Source: Carboxylicivirga sp. M1479 (GTDB taxonomy: Bacteria; Bacteroidota; Bacteroidia; Bacteroidales; Marinilabiliaceae). Taken from it: a stretch of 64,000 nucleotides of DNA. Location: assembly GCF_007097485.1 (NCBI RefSeq), contig NZ_VKDE01000012.1, positions 59,807 to 123,806 of the forward strand. Direction: 5' to 3'. The notes under the pieces were generated by a model. That model was not told the DNA's origin and ran no database searches. It saw only the letters and a list, made by a program, of their open reading frames with translations. Position numbers and translations under genes: made by a program. This document shows positions 34,506 through 41,849 of this stretch, in pieces. The first letter of the stretch is position 1; each line of letters starts with the position of its first letter.

Positions 34506-35204
34506 TTAAAAGAAAAGAATAGTGATGAAATAGATGCCTGTGCCAATAAATACAACGGCAATAATGCGTCGGAACCAGAGTTCAAACGATTTCATTTTGT
34601 TGTACAAACTGCCTATGGATCCAACGCTGTAGGCTATTAACCATGCAAATATGATAACCGGTATGCCTGTTGCAAAAGCAAAAATAATGGGCAGGTACAA
34701 ACCACTAACGCTTGAAACAGTCATGGGTATAAGCATGCCAAAATACAGTACGCCGCTGTAAGGACAAAAGGCCAGAGCGAAAACAATACCCAGAAGTGTA
34801 GCTCCCCAAAAACCTTTACGCGCCTGCTTTTCCATTTTATCGGTTAAATACCCCATGCCAGGTATGGCTAGTTTAATAATGCCTAGCATAAACAGGCCAA
34901 TCACAATGAGCAAAGGCCCAAGTAGTTTTTCGCCCCACTCCTGAAAAAAACCAGTAAGGTTTAATTCTCCTAATCCAAAGAAAAAGAGCAAACCCAAAGC
35001 GGTATATGAAATGGCTCGTCCTAAAGTGTAGAACAAGCCGTTTATAAACACCCGCTTTTTGCTTTCAATATCTTTACTAATGAAGCCAATGGCTGTAATG
35101 TTGGTGGCAAGAGGGCAGGGGCTAACAGCTGTCATTAGACCCAGTAAAAAAGCCGATAAAATGGGGAGCTGCGAGCTCTCCAGTAGGTTTTGTAATACTT
35201 CCAT
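34506..35204 (-). CDS. ArsG-like / CcdA-type membrane transporter
   Basis: A 232-residue membrane protein with six predicted helices of the CcdA/DsbD transmembrane fold. The paired cysteine sites are in SPCPLATN (about residue 29) and AFCPYSGVLYFG (about residue 147), one cysteine in each half, as in this fold. In arsenical operons with an ArsF-like thioredoxin this family is annotated as the ArsG permease for aromatic aminoarsenicals. Its neighbours here (ArsF-like, ArsP-like, ArsR) fit that role. Alternatively it passes electrons from cytoplasmic thioredoxin to the ArsF-like protein. Confidence 0.75.
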   Translation of the reverse strand: MEVLQNLLESSQLPILSAFLLGLMTAVSPCPLATNITAIGFISKDIESKKRVFINGLFYTLGRAISYTALGLLFFFGLGELNLTGFFQEWGEKLLGPLLIVIGLFMLGIIKLAIPGMGYLTDKMEKQARKGFWGATLLGIVFALAFCPYSGVLYFGMLIPMTVSSVSGLYLPIIFAFATGIPVIIFAWLIAYSVGSIGSLYNKMKSFELWFRRIIAVVFIGTGIYFITILFF

Positions 35205-35206
35205 GC

Positions 35207-35644
35207 TTATAACATTGAGTCGATGGATGATTGCAATAGGGCTTTAAGCTTTTCGGGCTTGGTGCGGGCATTTAAAAAGGCTTCGTTGGTAAGGTTAATT
35301 TGTTGCTCACCTTTTAGCACAAGTAATGTTTGCCAATCTACCTTGTATTGTTTAGCCAGTTCCTTTTCATGTTCTCTGTTGATGGATATAAAGTTGACTT
35401 TGCCCTTGTAAACTTCAGCCAATGTTTCTTTTGTTACACTTTCCACTGCTTCGCAGGTTGCACAACGACGTGTGGCATGAAAATACACCACATTAACCAC
35501 GCTTGTGTCAATTACAGTTGCTGTTTGTAGAGCGGTAGATGATTCAGAGTCGCTCTTCTTGGCTTTGGAATTGCATGCCGTGGTAAATGCCACCAATGCT
35601 GCTAGTGTTAGTACAAATGCCGATTGCTTTAGTAAGTTGTTCAT
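35207..35644 (-). CDS. ArsF-like thioredoxin-fold lipoprotein
   Basis: A 145-residue exported protein: a hydrophobic leader with a lipobox-like TTACNS (Cys24) and then a thioredoxin fold. The redox motif is HATRRCATCEAVE, a CxxC site. The HATxRCxTC pattern is that of the ArsF family, linked to nitroaromatic arsenical handling in arsEFG-type operons. It ends 2 nt before the ArsG-like gene. It probably acts at the periplasmic face with that membrane protein. The specific substrate is inference from context. Confidence 0.75.
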   Translation of the reverse strand: MNNLLKQSAFVLTLAALVAFTTACNSKAKKSDSESSTALQTATVIDTSVVNVVYFHATRRCATCEAVESVTKETLAEVYKGKVNFISINREHEKELAKQYKVDWQTLLVLKGEQQINLTNEAFLNARTKPEKLKALLQSSIDSML

Positions 35645-35654
35645 GTTATCCGGA

Positions 35655-35882
35655 TTATAATAGTTCTTTAATTTCGTTTATCGATGGTACTTTGCCTTTA
35701 ACCACCACTTTACCATCAATAACCAATGCTGGTGTTGTCATTACGCCGTAATTCATAATCTCCATAATGTCTTCCACTTTGTCGACAGATGCATCAATGC
35801 CTTTTTCTTCTACTGCTTTGCGCGTTATTTCCTCTAATGACTTGCATTTTGCACAACCCGTGCCTAGTACTTTAATTTCCAT
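35655..35882 (-). CDS. Small thioredoxin-like protein (TM0996/MTH895 type)
   Basis: A 75-residue cytoplasmic thioredoxin_3-type protein. The CxxC site is GTGCAKCKSLEE (Cys10, Cys13) and the cis-proline region is MTTPALVIDGKVV. The length and opening MEIKVLGTGCAKC match the family exactly. It lies 10 nt before the ArsF-like gene. A GTTCG-N8-CGAAC palindrome lies 24 nt upstream of its ATG, suggesting separate ArsR control of this and the following genes. Confidence 0.88.
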   Translation of the reverse strand: MEIKVLGTGCAKCKSLEEITRKAVEEKGIDASVDKVEDIMEIMNYGVMTTPALVIDGKVVVKGKVPSINEIKELL

Positions 35883-35906
35883 TTTGCTATTATTTAGTTG
35901 TTCGTT

Positions 35907-35924
35907 GTTCGTGAAATCACGAAC
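35907..35924. promoter_or_regulatory. Second ArsR-type operator GTTCG-N8-CGAAC
   Basis: GTTCGTGAAATCACGAAC has 7-bp arms and the same half-sites and spacing as the operator in front of arsR. It lies 17 nt after the arsR stop and 24 nt before the thioredoxin-like gene. An extra GTTCG half-site immediately precedes it (35901-35905 region). Confidence 0.7.
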
Positions 35925-35941
35925 TGTATGTTTAAATTTTT

Positions 35942-36226
35942 TTAAAGTTCAAAAAACGTTTTCAGTAGCTCTTTGGCTTCTTCCCAGTTTTGCTTATTGA
36001 TGCAATATTTTACACGTGGAGCCTCTGTTTCTCCTTGTATCAAACCTGCGTCTTTTAGTTCTTTCAAATGCTGCGAAAGGGTGGATTTAGCTATTGGCAA
36101 TATCTCAGTTAAATCGCCACTGTAGCAGCACGATTGTAAGGATAATGTTTGCAATACGTATACACGCACTGGATGCCCTAGTGCTTTGGCATAGCGAGCC
36201 AGTTTCTTTTGACGGTCGTTAATCAT
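35942..36226 (-). CDS. ArsR/SmtB-family transcriptional regulator
   Basis: A 94-residue winged-helix regulator. DNA-binding helices are LTEILPIAKSTLSQHLKELK and the wing is RVKYCI. The vicinal cysteine pair Cys33-Cys34 in LQSCCYSGDL, before the recognition helix, is a plausible trivalent arsenical or metal site. ALGHPVRVYVLQ is the usual N-terminal ArsR helix. It heads the operon, and a palindrome (36240-36259) overlapping its -7 element implies self-repression. A second identical-architecture site stands before the next gene. Confidence 0.93.
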   Translation of the reverse strand: MINDRQKKLARYAKALGHPVRVYVLQTLSLQSCCYSGDLTEILPIAKSTLSQHLKELKDAGLIQGETEAPRVKYCINKQNWEEAKELLKTFFEL

Positions 36227-36239
36227 GGGTAATAATAAC

Positions 36240-36259
36240 TGTTCGTAATATTGCGAACA
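36240..36259. promoter_or_regulatory. ArsR operator TGTTCGTAATATTGCGAACA
   Basis: A 20-bp palindrome with only two central mismatches, half-sites GTTCG/CGAAC. It begins 14 nt upstream of the arsR ATG and abuts the -7 element, so bound ArsR would block initiation. Confidence 0.8.
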
Positions 36260-36265
36260 AATATA
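36258..36265 (-). promoter_or_regulatory. -7 element TATATTTG of the arsR operon
   Basis: On the minus strand the sequence is TATATTTG, an exact TAnnTTTG match. Its last bases are shared with the ArsR palindrome. The start of transcription should fall within the operator. Confidence 0.65.
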
Positions 36266-36307
36266 GTCTATTTTTCTTCTTGAAAAATAGTTTAGGCATT
36301 TTTTAAA

Positions 36308-36465
36308 CAGGGAAATTGCTTTTAAAACTAATTACACCACCCCGCCTGTCGGCACCCCTCCTAAAATTCAGGAGGGGACGGTTTTTCATCCCTCTCCTCC
36401 TTCTTGCCAAGGAGAAGTACCACGAAGTGGGGAGGTGGTTAAAATGCTTAAAAGCGAATTCCCTG
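36308..36465. mobile_element. MITE-like element, 158 bp, with about 34-bp imperfect terminal inverted repeats
   Basis: The ends CAGGGAAATTGCTTTTAA and TTAAAAGCGAATTCCCTG are inverted with 16 of 18 matches, and the similarity runs on to ACCACC/GGTGGT. Inside are CCCCTCC/GGAGGGG (36355-36377) and CTCC/GGAG hairpins in GC-rich sequence unlike its surroundings. There is no open frame. Flanks are AT-rich on both sides (ATTTTTTA nearby) without an exact target duplication. It lies between the arsR promoter and the SiaC-type gene. It may be non-autonomous, moved by a transposase encoded elsewhere. Confidence 0.6.
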
Positions 36466-36470
36466 ATTTT

Positions 36471-36845
36471 TTATACTTCAATAATTTTGATTGGAATATC
36501 AATAATGGATTGATAGTCTTCTCCTGCCTCAATCATATCATCATCCTTTTTGTCACAATACCAACAGATATTGGTTTCGTAACCCTCTTTATACAAGGCT
36601 TTTAATTTTTTCAAAACACTCAATAGAAATACAGAAGAGCTTGTGTTAAAATACTCAAGTTTGATGTCAACCTTGGTTTCAGGTAAGGGGTTTGAAGTGT
36701 AATCGTCGAGCCATTCCAGTATTGGATCGAATAAATTGTGGGGGTTTTCTGGAATAGACTTTCCTGCTATTTGAAAGTAACCATTGGTAGCATTAAAGTT
36801 AAGATAAGGTGTTTTTGGGGTGGCTTCTTTGACAAGTGGTTTCAT
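36471..36845 (-). CDS. SiaC/DUF1987-family regulatory phosphoprotein
   Basis: A 124-residue DUF1987 protein. The family core YFNTSSSVFLLSVLKKL (about 65-81) contains the Thr/Ser region phosphorylated in Pseudomonas SiaC, and YFQIAGKSIPENP (23-35) is the conserved N-terminal strand. SiaC proteins are controlled by a SiaB-type kinase and a SiaA-type phosphatase and tune diguanylate cyclase activity. None of these partners is encoded here, so the circuit is unknown. It ends 6 nt from the MITE-like element and has an 836-nt gene-free stretch upstream. Confidence 0.85.
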   Translation of the reverse strand: MKPLVKEATPKTPYLNFNATNGYFQIAGKSIPENPHNLFDPILEWLDDYTSNPLPETKVDIKLEYFNTSSSVFLLSVLKKLKALYKEGYETNICWYCDKKDDDMIEAGEDYQSIIDIPIKIIEV

Positions 36846-37681
36846 GGCTGGTCAATTTAGTTTGGGAATAAGTCACATCTAATATAAGCATTTTTTGTTA
36901 AATCGATATTGTATAACGTCATGGGTGTAAGTGTATTGTGTGTTTATGTTCTTAATCGGATAAGGTTTTTTTATTGAGTTTGTTGCGTGTTTTAGTTGTC
37001 AAAGAAGGCTTTATTTCTGTTATGTGGGTTTGTTTTTATAAAGGAGTAAGGTGTCAAATCATCAGAGTTTTCTAATAAGTAATAGAAGCGCCAGTGTAAA
37101 TTGCTCGGGCTTGCATTTAAATCTAATCAGGCTTGTCATTTGGTATGAGAGAGGCTTGAAAAATAGCTTCGTCTTCATTCTAGTTTCAATAAGCTTGTAT
37201 ATTGTATAAGGCTGCTATTGTCTTATTTAGTAAATAAAGTATCTAATGAATAGAAAAGTTATTCTATCATTTAAATATAGTTCCCTATGAGATTAATTAA
37301 CTTATCTAATGGACAATCAAATGAAACTATCGTCTAATTGTAGTGATACATTCGAACAAAAGAAATTAACTTATAACAATTAGATAAATGATGTTATATA
37401 ATAGAAAGATATATGTAGTAGTAATTGAAATAATTTGACTAAAAAGATTAAGTATGTAACGTATAAGTTTCCATAACTATGTATATAGCCTATTGTTTTA
37501 TAGCTAAAGAGCAAAGTGGAGACTGTATTTTAAAGAAATGATTGCTTGTTTTTGCTTACTACTGTGAGTTAAGTGGGGTATTGTTGAAAAATGATATGCG
37601 ATTGGGGATAAAAGGATGTGGCTCAAGTGACTAATCCATCAGATTTATGAATACGAACCAAGCCTTCTGTCCAATATCTAA
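36846..37681. other. 836-nt AT-rich intergenic region, nothing recognised
   Basis: Between the SiaC-type gene and the MOSC-MogA gene. I saw no open frame of useful length, no tRNA-like cloverleaf and no strong terminator. Short partial repeats such as TTAGATAAATGATG and CTTATCTAATGG occur but are unconvincing. It may contain promoter elements for the SiaC-type gene, an unrecognised small RNA, or decayed genes. Confidence 0.35.
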
Positions 37682-38611
37682 TTAATGGGCATCAATACCA
37701 TGCAGCATTCTTAATGAGTGTTCAATGGTAGGGGTAATTTCGCCCAGATACTCTTTTACAGCTTTAACGCTGCCAGGTAAAACATAAACGAGTGTTTGTC
37801 CCATAATGCCAGCCACGCTCCTGCTTAGTAAAGCATTGGGTTTTTCAAGTCCGTATTTAACCCTAATGGCCTCCATAATGCCGGTAATCTCTTTGTCGAG
37901 CAGCGGTTTAATCACATCGGGTGTTATGTCGCGGGGGCCAATGCCTGTGCCGCCAGTGGTAATAATAATATCAGCCTGATTGGCAACGAGCTGAAGCATG
38001 GTTGACTTAAGTTGTTCCTCATCATCGGGGAGGATGGTTCTTTGGAAATCGTATTGTCTTTGGTTCTCATCAAAATAAGTCTTCATTAGTTTTTCTGAGT
38101 AAGGACCACTCTTATCATCATAAATACCTTTGTAAGCCCGGTCGCTAAGGGTTATGATGTGCACCTTTATTTGGCGAGGGATATACTGCAAATACTCTCC
38201 CGACTGAAGCTGCCCACCCTTAATAACACGACAAAAGATGCCTTCTTTTGGCATCACGCAATCGCCTGTGAGTTCTTTAATCTCGCAGCCATTGTGGCAT
38301 TTTTTACCAATTTGCGTCACTTCCAACTCAATGTTATCGCCTACAAAGCGGTCAAATATTTTGGTGTAATGAAGTGCCATGCCTTCAGTGCTAATGTTTT
38401 CGGCAAAGTCACCAAAGTTCAACTTTGTTCCAGAGGCCTCCTCTGTTTTCTGATAACTTTCAAGGCCCAATAAACTTACCTGTCGGTGCCAGGGGCCTGA
38501 ATGGGCATCGCCCTCAACGCCATTTTTATTAAGTAAAATGCTTTTTAAAGGTGTTTTTTTTGTGCCTTTTTTCTCTGAAATATTGACTGACTTTATCTGA
38601 ATCTTCATCAC
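37682..38611 (-). CDS. MOSC domain fused to MogA/MoaB molybdopterin adenylyltransferase
   Basis: A 309-residue fusion. Residues 1-145 are a YiiM-like MOSC domain (LLNKNGVEGDAHSGPWHRQ, then KKCHNGCEIKE with the family cysteine). Residues 150-309 are a MogA/MoaB domain (IITLSDRAYKGIYDDKSGP, TTGGTGIGPRDITPDV, LPGSVKAVKEYLGEI). The second domain adenylates molybdopterin; MOSC domains carry sulfur or bind Moco. Joining them suggests hand-over of cofactor or thiosulfur. It lies downstream of moaC behind a 298-nt structured leader and a terminator, so it is likely separately controlled. Confidence 0.87.
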   Translation of the reverse strand: MMKIQIKSVNISEKKGTKKTPLKSILLNKNGVEGDAHSGPWHRQVSLLGLESYQKTEEASGTKLNFGDFAENISTEGMALHYTKIFDRFVGDNIELEVTQIGKKCHNGCEIKELTGDCVMPKEGIFCRVIKGGQLQSGEYLQYIPRQIKVHIITLSDRAYKGIYDDKSGPYSEKLMKTYFDENQRQYDFQRTILPDDEEQLKSTMLQLVANQADIIITTGGTGIGPRDITPDVIKPLLDKEITGIMEAIRVKYGLEKPNALLSRSVAGIMGQTLVYVLPGSVKAVKEYLGEITPTIEHSLRMLHGIDAH

Positions 38612-38715
38612 CGTGTTTTTAGTTATTAACTCAATGCAGCTTGGTTTATTAGCTTTGTTATGTGTTGTGGCCTCTTTTTATAATTAATGTCGTTTTAACA
38701 AAAGCCTTAGTAAAA

Positions 38716-38766
38716 CCGTGAAGTTGAGAGCTTGCTCGAAAATCACGCGGTTGCACTTGGGCGTGG
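38716..38766 (-). promoter_or_regulatory. Structured 5' leader of the MOSC-MogA gene
   Basis: On the minus strand CACGC/GCGTG, CGTGA/TCACG and GAGC/GCTC pairings are packed into about 50 nt, 105-155 nt before the start codon at 38611. Such a folded leader before a molybdopterin gene invites comparison with Moco-sensing RNA. I cannot align it to that motif by eye, and the pairings CACGC/GCGTG and CGTGA/TCACG are mutually exclusive in part, which would suit a switch. This is a structural candidate only. Confidence 0.35.
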
Positions 38767-38830
38767 TTAAATAAGAGGTTAATTATAAAAGCAGCCTTGA
38801 ACTTTTTTCCTTAGTTTTTTAGTTCAAGCT

Positions 38831-38870
38831 AAAAAAGTAAGTTGGGTTTGGGCGAATAGCCCAATTACTT
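38831..38870 (-). terminator. Terminator after moaC
   Basis: On the minus strand AAGTAAtTGGGC pairs with GCCCAa...TTACTT around TATTC, followed by TTTTTT. It lies 40 nt after the moaC stop and closes the mobA-moeA-moaA-moaC transcript before the MOSC-MogA leader. Confidence 0.75.
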
Positions 38871-38909
38871 CAACCTTTGCAACTATTGTTTCTAGTTATT
38901 AATTAGCTC

Positions 38910-39359
38910 TTAAATCTTGGTTTTTTCCACTAAGCGAATGTCACTCATCTCCATGTCCTTATCCACAGCTTTGCACATGTCGTAGATGGTTAGCAATGCC
39001 ACATTAACCGCTGTTAAAGCTTCCATTTCAACGCCCGTTTGGCCTTCGCAGCGTGCTAAAGAATTAATGCGAATACCATCTTTTTGTATCTCAAACTCAA
39101 CATCTACTTTTGATAACTGCAAAGCATGGCACAAGGGAATAAGAAAGTGCGTTTGTTTGGCGGCTTGTATGCCTGCAATGCGGGCCACTGATAGCACATC
39201 GCCTTTCTTCATCATGTTATTGTTGATCAGGCTTAAGGTGTTTTCGTGAAGCTTGATAAAACCGCTTGCTTTAGCACTGCGCTTTTGAATGGGCTTATCG
39301 CCTACATCAACCATGTTGGCTTCGCCATTTTTATTTATATGTGTTAGTTTATCAGACAT
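38910..39359 (-). CDS. moaC: Cyclic pyranopterin monophosphate synthase
   Basis: A 149-residue MoaC. Signature segments are MVDVGDKPIQKRSAKASG (16-33), KGDVLSVARIAGIQAAKQT (about 52-70), LIPLCHALQLSKVDVEF (with the substrate-site His) and TGVEMEALTAVNVALLTIYDMCKAVD. It converts the MoaA product into cyclic pyranopterin monophosphate in Moco synthesis. It starts 3 nt after the moaA stop, so the two successive enzymes are co-translated. moaD and moaE are not in the window. Confidence 0.95.
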   Translation of the reverse strand: MSDKLTHINKNGEANMVDVGDKPIQKRSAKASGFIKLHENTLSLINNNMMKKGDVLSVARIAGIQAAKQTHFLIPLCHALQLSKVDVEFEIQKDGIRINSLARCEGQTGVEMEALTAVNVALLTIYDMCKAVDKDMEMSDIRLVEKTKI

Positions 39360-39362
39360 ATT

Positions 39363-40163
39363 TTAACCTCCAATATTGTAGAATTTATGATTGTGATTGA
39401 AACTTCCTTCCAGCGGTTTGGCACCCAGTGCCAACTGAAAAGCTTCTTTTATACCATGTTTTTTTACGTTGAAAGTGTTGTTGCTAAACAGGCAAGGTTT
39501 AACATCGCCGTTGGCCATTAAACGAAGCCTGTTGCAAATTTGGCAATTACCACCTTCGCCACCTTCAACCACCGAAAAATCACCTGTTTCCAAATCCATT
39601 TGCTTGATAAAGCGAATGTTTAAGTCCTCATCTTTACAAAACTGCTTGATGGCATCGATGTTTTGTTTGTTAGAGAATTTTGTTTTCACGACATTGATTT
39701 TGATAGGCGTGAGACCTGCATCCCTAGCTGCCTTAATACCTTCTTTTACATCCTTGATGTTGCCTAAGCGAGTGATGCTTTTGAATTCTCCTTCATCAAG
39801 TGTATCAAGGCTGATGTTAACCCGGTTGAGGCCTGCTTTTTTTAAATCTAAGGCGTATTTTTTTAACAGGATGCCATTGGTTGTCATGGCTATTTCTTCG
39901 ATGCCCTGTATTTGTTTTATCATCTCTACCAGCTGAACAATGCCCTTGCGTACCAAAGGTTCTCCGCCTGTCAGACGTATTTTTTTCAGTCCCAACTTGG
40001 CGCCCTCGCGTATTACTTCAGCAATCTCCTCTAGCGATAACACATCCTTGTGTTTTAATAATTGTATTCCCTCTTCGGGCATGCAATATTGGCACCTGAG
40101 GTTGCATCGGTCGGTTACCGATACCCGCAAATACGTTATTTTTCTGTTATAGGAATCTAACAT
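39363..40163 (-). CDS. moaA: Compact GTP 3',8-cyclase (MoaA)
   Basis: 266 residues from the ATG at 40163, chosen because MLDSYNRKITYLRVSVTDRC is the normal MoaA opening; an ATG at 40211 would add 16 odd residues deep in moeA. The radical SAM cluster is Cys20-x3-Cys24-x2-Cys27. The second cluster is Cys207-x2-Cys210-x13-Cys224 (CQICNRLRLMANGDVKPC). The essential C-terminal Gly-Gly is present (FYNIGG). It is about 50-60 residues shorter than typical MoaA, missing most of the stretch between RFIKQMDL and the second cluster. It overlaps the moeA end by 17 nt and is followed by moaC. Confidence 0.9.
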   Translation of the reverse strand: MLDSYNRKITYLRVSVTDRCNLRCQYCMPEEGIQLLKHKDVLSLEEIAEVIREGAKLGLKKIRLTGGEPLVRKGIVQLVEMIKQIQGIEEIAMTTNGILLKKYALDLKKAGLNRVNISLDTLDEGEFKSITRLGNIKDVKEGIKAARDAGLTPIKINVVKTKFSNKQNIDAIKQFCKDEDLNIRFIKQMDLETGDFSVVEGGEGGNCQICNRLRLMANGDVKPCLFSNNTFNVKKHGIKEAFQLALGAKPLEGSFNHNHKFYNIGG

Positions 40164-41322
40164 TGACCAAATCTCCTTTTTTAACTTCTTTCGTTCCAAT
40201 TGGCAATTCAAACAATACCTGGGCCAAACTCAATCCATTAATGTGTGCCGAACCATGAAACTCGATGGGCACCACTTCGCTTTTGTCATTTATAATAGCT
40301 GGTGCAAATAGCAAGCGGGCATCTTTTCTGCGTGAAAAATCAGTGCCGATGGGCAGTGCTAGTTCAGTTGTTTTGTTGGTGTTACCCATTAGGGCATTCA
40401 TAAAAGGCCGTGTGTAGAGTTCAAACTGAATAAACGACGAAACAGGATTACCCGAAAGGCCAAAGCAAAAGCTGTTTCCTTTTTTTGCAAAGATCATGGG
40501 TTTACCCGGCTGAATGGCCGTTTTTGAAATTACCAGTTCGTAATTGAGTTTCTGGAGGATGCCAGGTATCAAATCGTACTCTCCAACGGATACACCACCT
40601 GTAAGGATGAGAACATTGTTTTCTTGCAGAGCCTTACTGATTTGCTCTTCCAATAATGCGCCATCGTCCTTAATAATGCCTTTGTACTGTCCGTCGATAC
40701 CCAGTTGTTTTAGTTGAGCCAATAGCTGCGATGAGTTGGAGTTACGTATTTGAAAAGGTTCTGGCTTTTCGCTTGGTTCTACCAATTCGGTACCGCTAGC
40801 TATGATGGCTACTTTGGGCTTTTGTGCTACCTCAACCATGCTCTTGCCGGACATGGCCAAAAGGGGCATGTGACGAGCTTCAAGCTTTGTGTTTTTTGCC
40901 AGTAGTACATCGCCTGTTTGTGCATCTTCTCCTTTCAGGCTAATGTTACTTTTGGTATTGGAGTTGGTGCATCGTACCTGGTTTTCATCCAGCAGCTCGG
41001 TATCTTCAATCATAAAAACACAATCGGCTCCCTGGGGAACCACGGCGCCTGTCATTATTTTGGCGCATTGATTTTCTTCAATGCTTGATTCTGGTTTTTT
41101 GCCTGCAAATATGGTTTCAATAACCTGCAGATTATTGTGCAAATCGGTTTTACGACAAGCATAGCCATCCATTGCCGACTTGTTAAATGGCGGCATATCC
41201 ATATCGATGCATACATCTTGCGTTAGCACTCTGTTTAAGCCAAGCTCAAGTTCCACTATTTCCGAGGGCAGTACCTTGGCTTGCTCAAGTATACTTTTTA
41301 ATGCGTCTTTATATTGAATCAT
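40147..41322 (-). CDS. moeA: Molybdopterin molybdenumtransferase
   Basis: A 391-residue MoeA of normal length. DMPPFNKSAMDGYA (38-51) is the active-site loop, IMTGAVVPQGADCV (about 88-101) and ILTGGVSVGEYD (with the GGVSxGxxD signature, about 237-248) complete the MPT-binding set, and LSGNPVSSF lies near residue 293. It inserts molybdate into adenylated molybdopterin. Its start overlaps the preceding MobB-like gene by 4 nt, and its end overlaps moaA, showing tight operon packing. Confidence 0.94.
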   Translation of the reverse strand: MIQYKDALKSILEQAKVLPSEIVELELGLNRVLTQDVCIDMDMPPFNKSAMDGYACRKTDLHNNLQVIETIFAGKKPESSIEENQCAKIMTGAVVPQGADCVFMIEDTELLDENQVRCTNSNTKSNISLKGEDAQTGDVLLAKNTKLEARHMPLLAMSGKSMVEVAQKPKVAIIASGTELVEPSEKPEPFQIRNSNSSQLLAQLKQLGIDGQYKGIIKDDGALLEEQISKALQENNVLILTGGVSVGEYDLIPGILQKLNYELVISKTAIQPGKPMIFAKKGNSFCFGLSGNPVSSFIQFELYTRPFMNALMGNTNKTTELALPIGTDFSRRKDARLLFAPAIINDKSEVVPIEFHGSAHINGLSLAQVLFELPIGTKEVKKGDLVNVRFL

Positions 41323-41849
41323 TGCCTTGCTGTTTTAGTTAGTTCTGCCATCGGAAATACTTCTTCCATATTTAGTTTTGTTGCTTCACTGGGAGATAAG
41401 GTAATTTTATTGCCTCCCTTACGAATGAACTTCTGTTTGCTCGAATCTTCTCCTTGTATATAGTACAAAGTGCGAGGTTCGATATAGTTGTACAGTCCTC
41501 CCGATTCAATAATAATAGGTTTATCATTGGGGAAATAACTTTGCAAGAGTTCAAACATCTGAAGTAGGTTTTGGTTTTTACACTGCACATAAAATACTTC
41601 GGAGGCACCAGAAAGCAACATTCTTGAACTGTCCTTACGAGTTTGCAGCGTTTCTTTAACAATGCAAAAATCATCTGACTGAATGATTATCTCTACTGCC
41701 TTATCCAGACTATGGAAGTGTGATGATATTTTAACTGCATACACATCTGTTAACTCAGCCAAATGTTTAATAATTCGGCAGGATAGAAGTGTTTTGCCAA
41801 CGTTACGGCCATTGCCGGCAATTAATATGATGTTGGGATAGTGGTTCAT
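41319..41849 (-). CDS. MobB-like P-loop NTPase
   Basis: A 176-residue protein with Walker A GNGRNVGKTLLS (13-24) and a distant Walker B-type IIIESGGLYNY. It resembles MobB, the GTP-binding adaptor of molybdopterin-guanine dinucleotide synthesis, and sits between mobA and moeA with 4-nt overlaps on both sides. The match to classical MobB outside the P-loop is weak. A CooC/cobyrinate-synthase-like NTPase dedicated to Moco is the alternative. Context is the main support. Confidence 0.65.
   Translation of the reverse strand: MNHYPNIILIAGNGRNVGKTLLSCRIIKHLAELTDVYAVKISSHFHSLDKAVEIIIQSDDFCIVKETLQTRKDSSRMLLSGASEVFYVQCKNQNLLQMFELLQSYFPNDKPIIIESGGLYNYIEPRTLYYIQGEDSSKQKFIRKGGNKITLSPSEATKLNMEEVFPMAELTKTARQ

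Noticed and set aside
34506..35204. TauE/SafE or LysE-type exporter
   Set aside because: The paired SPCP and FCPY cysteine sites and six-helix pattern fit the CcdA/ArsG fold, and the neighbours fit an ArsG-type operon.
38716..38766. Confident Moco riboswitch call
   Set aside because: The leader folds and precedes a molybdopterin gene, but I could not match it to the known motif by eye; kept only as a low-confidence structured leader.
39469..39936. 155-codon frame antisense to moaA
   Set aside because: It is the complement of conserved radical SAM coding sequence; no independent support.
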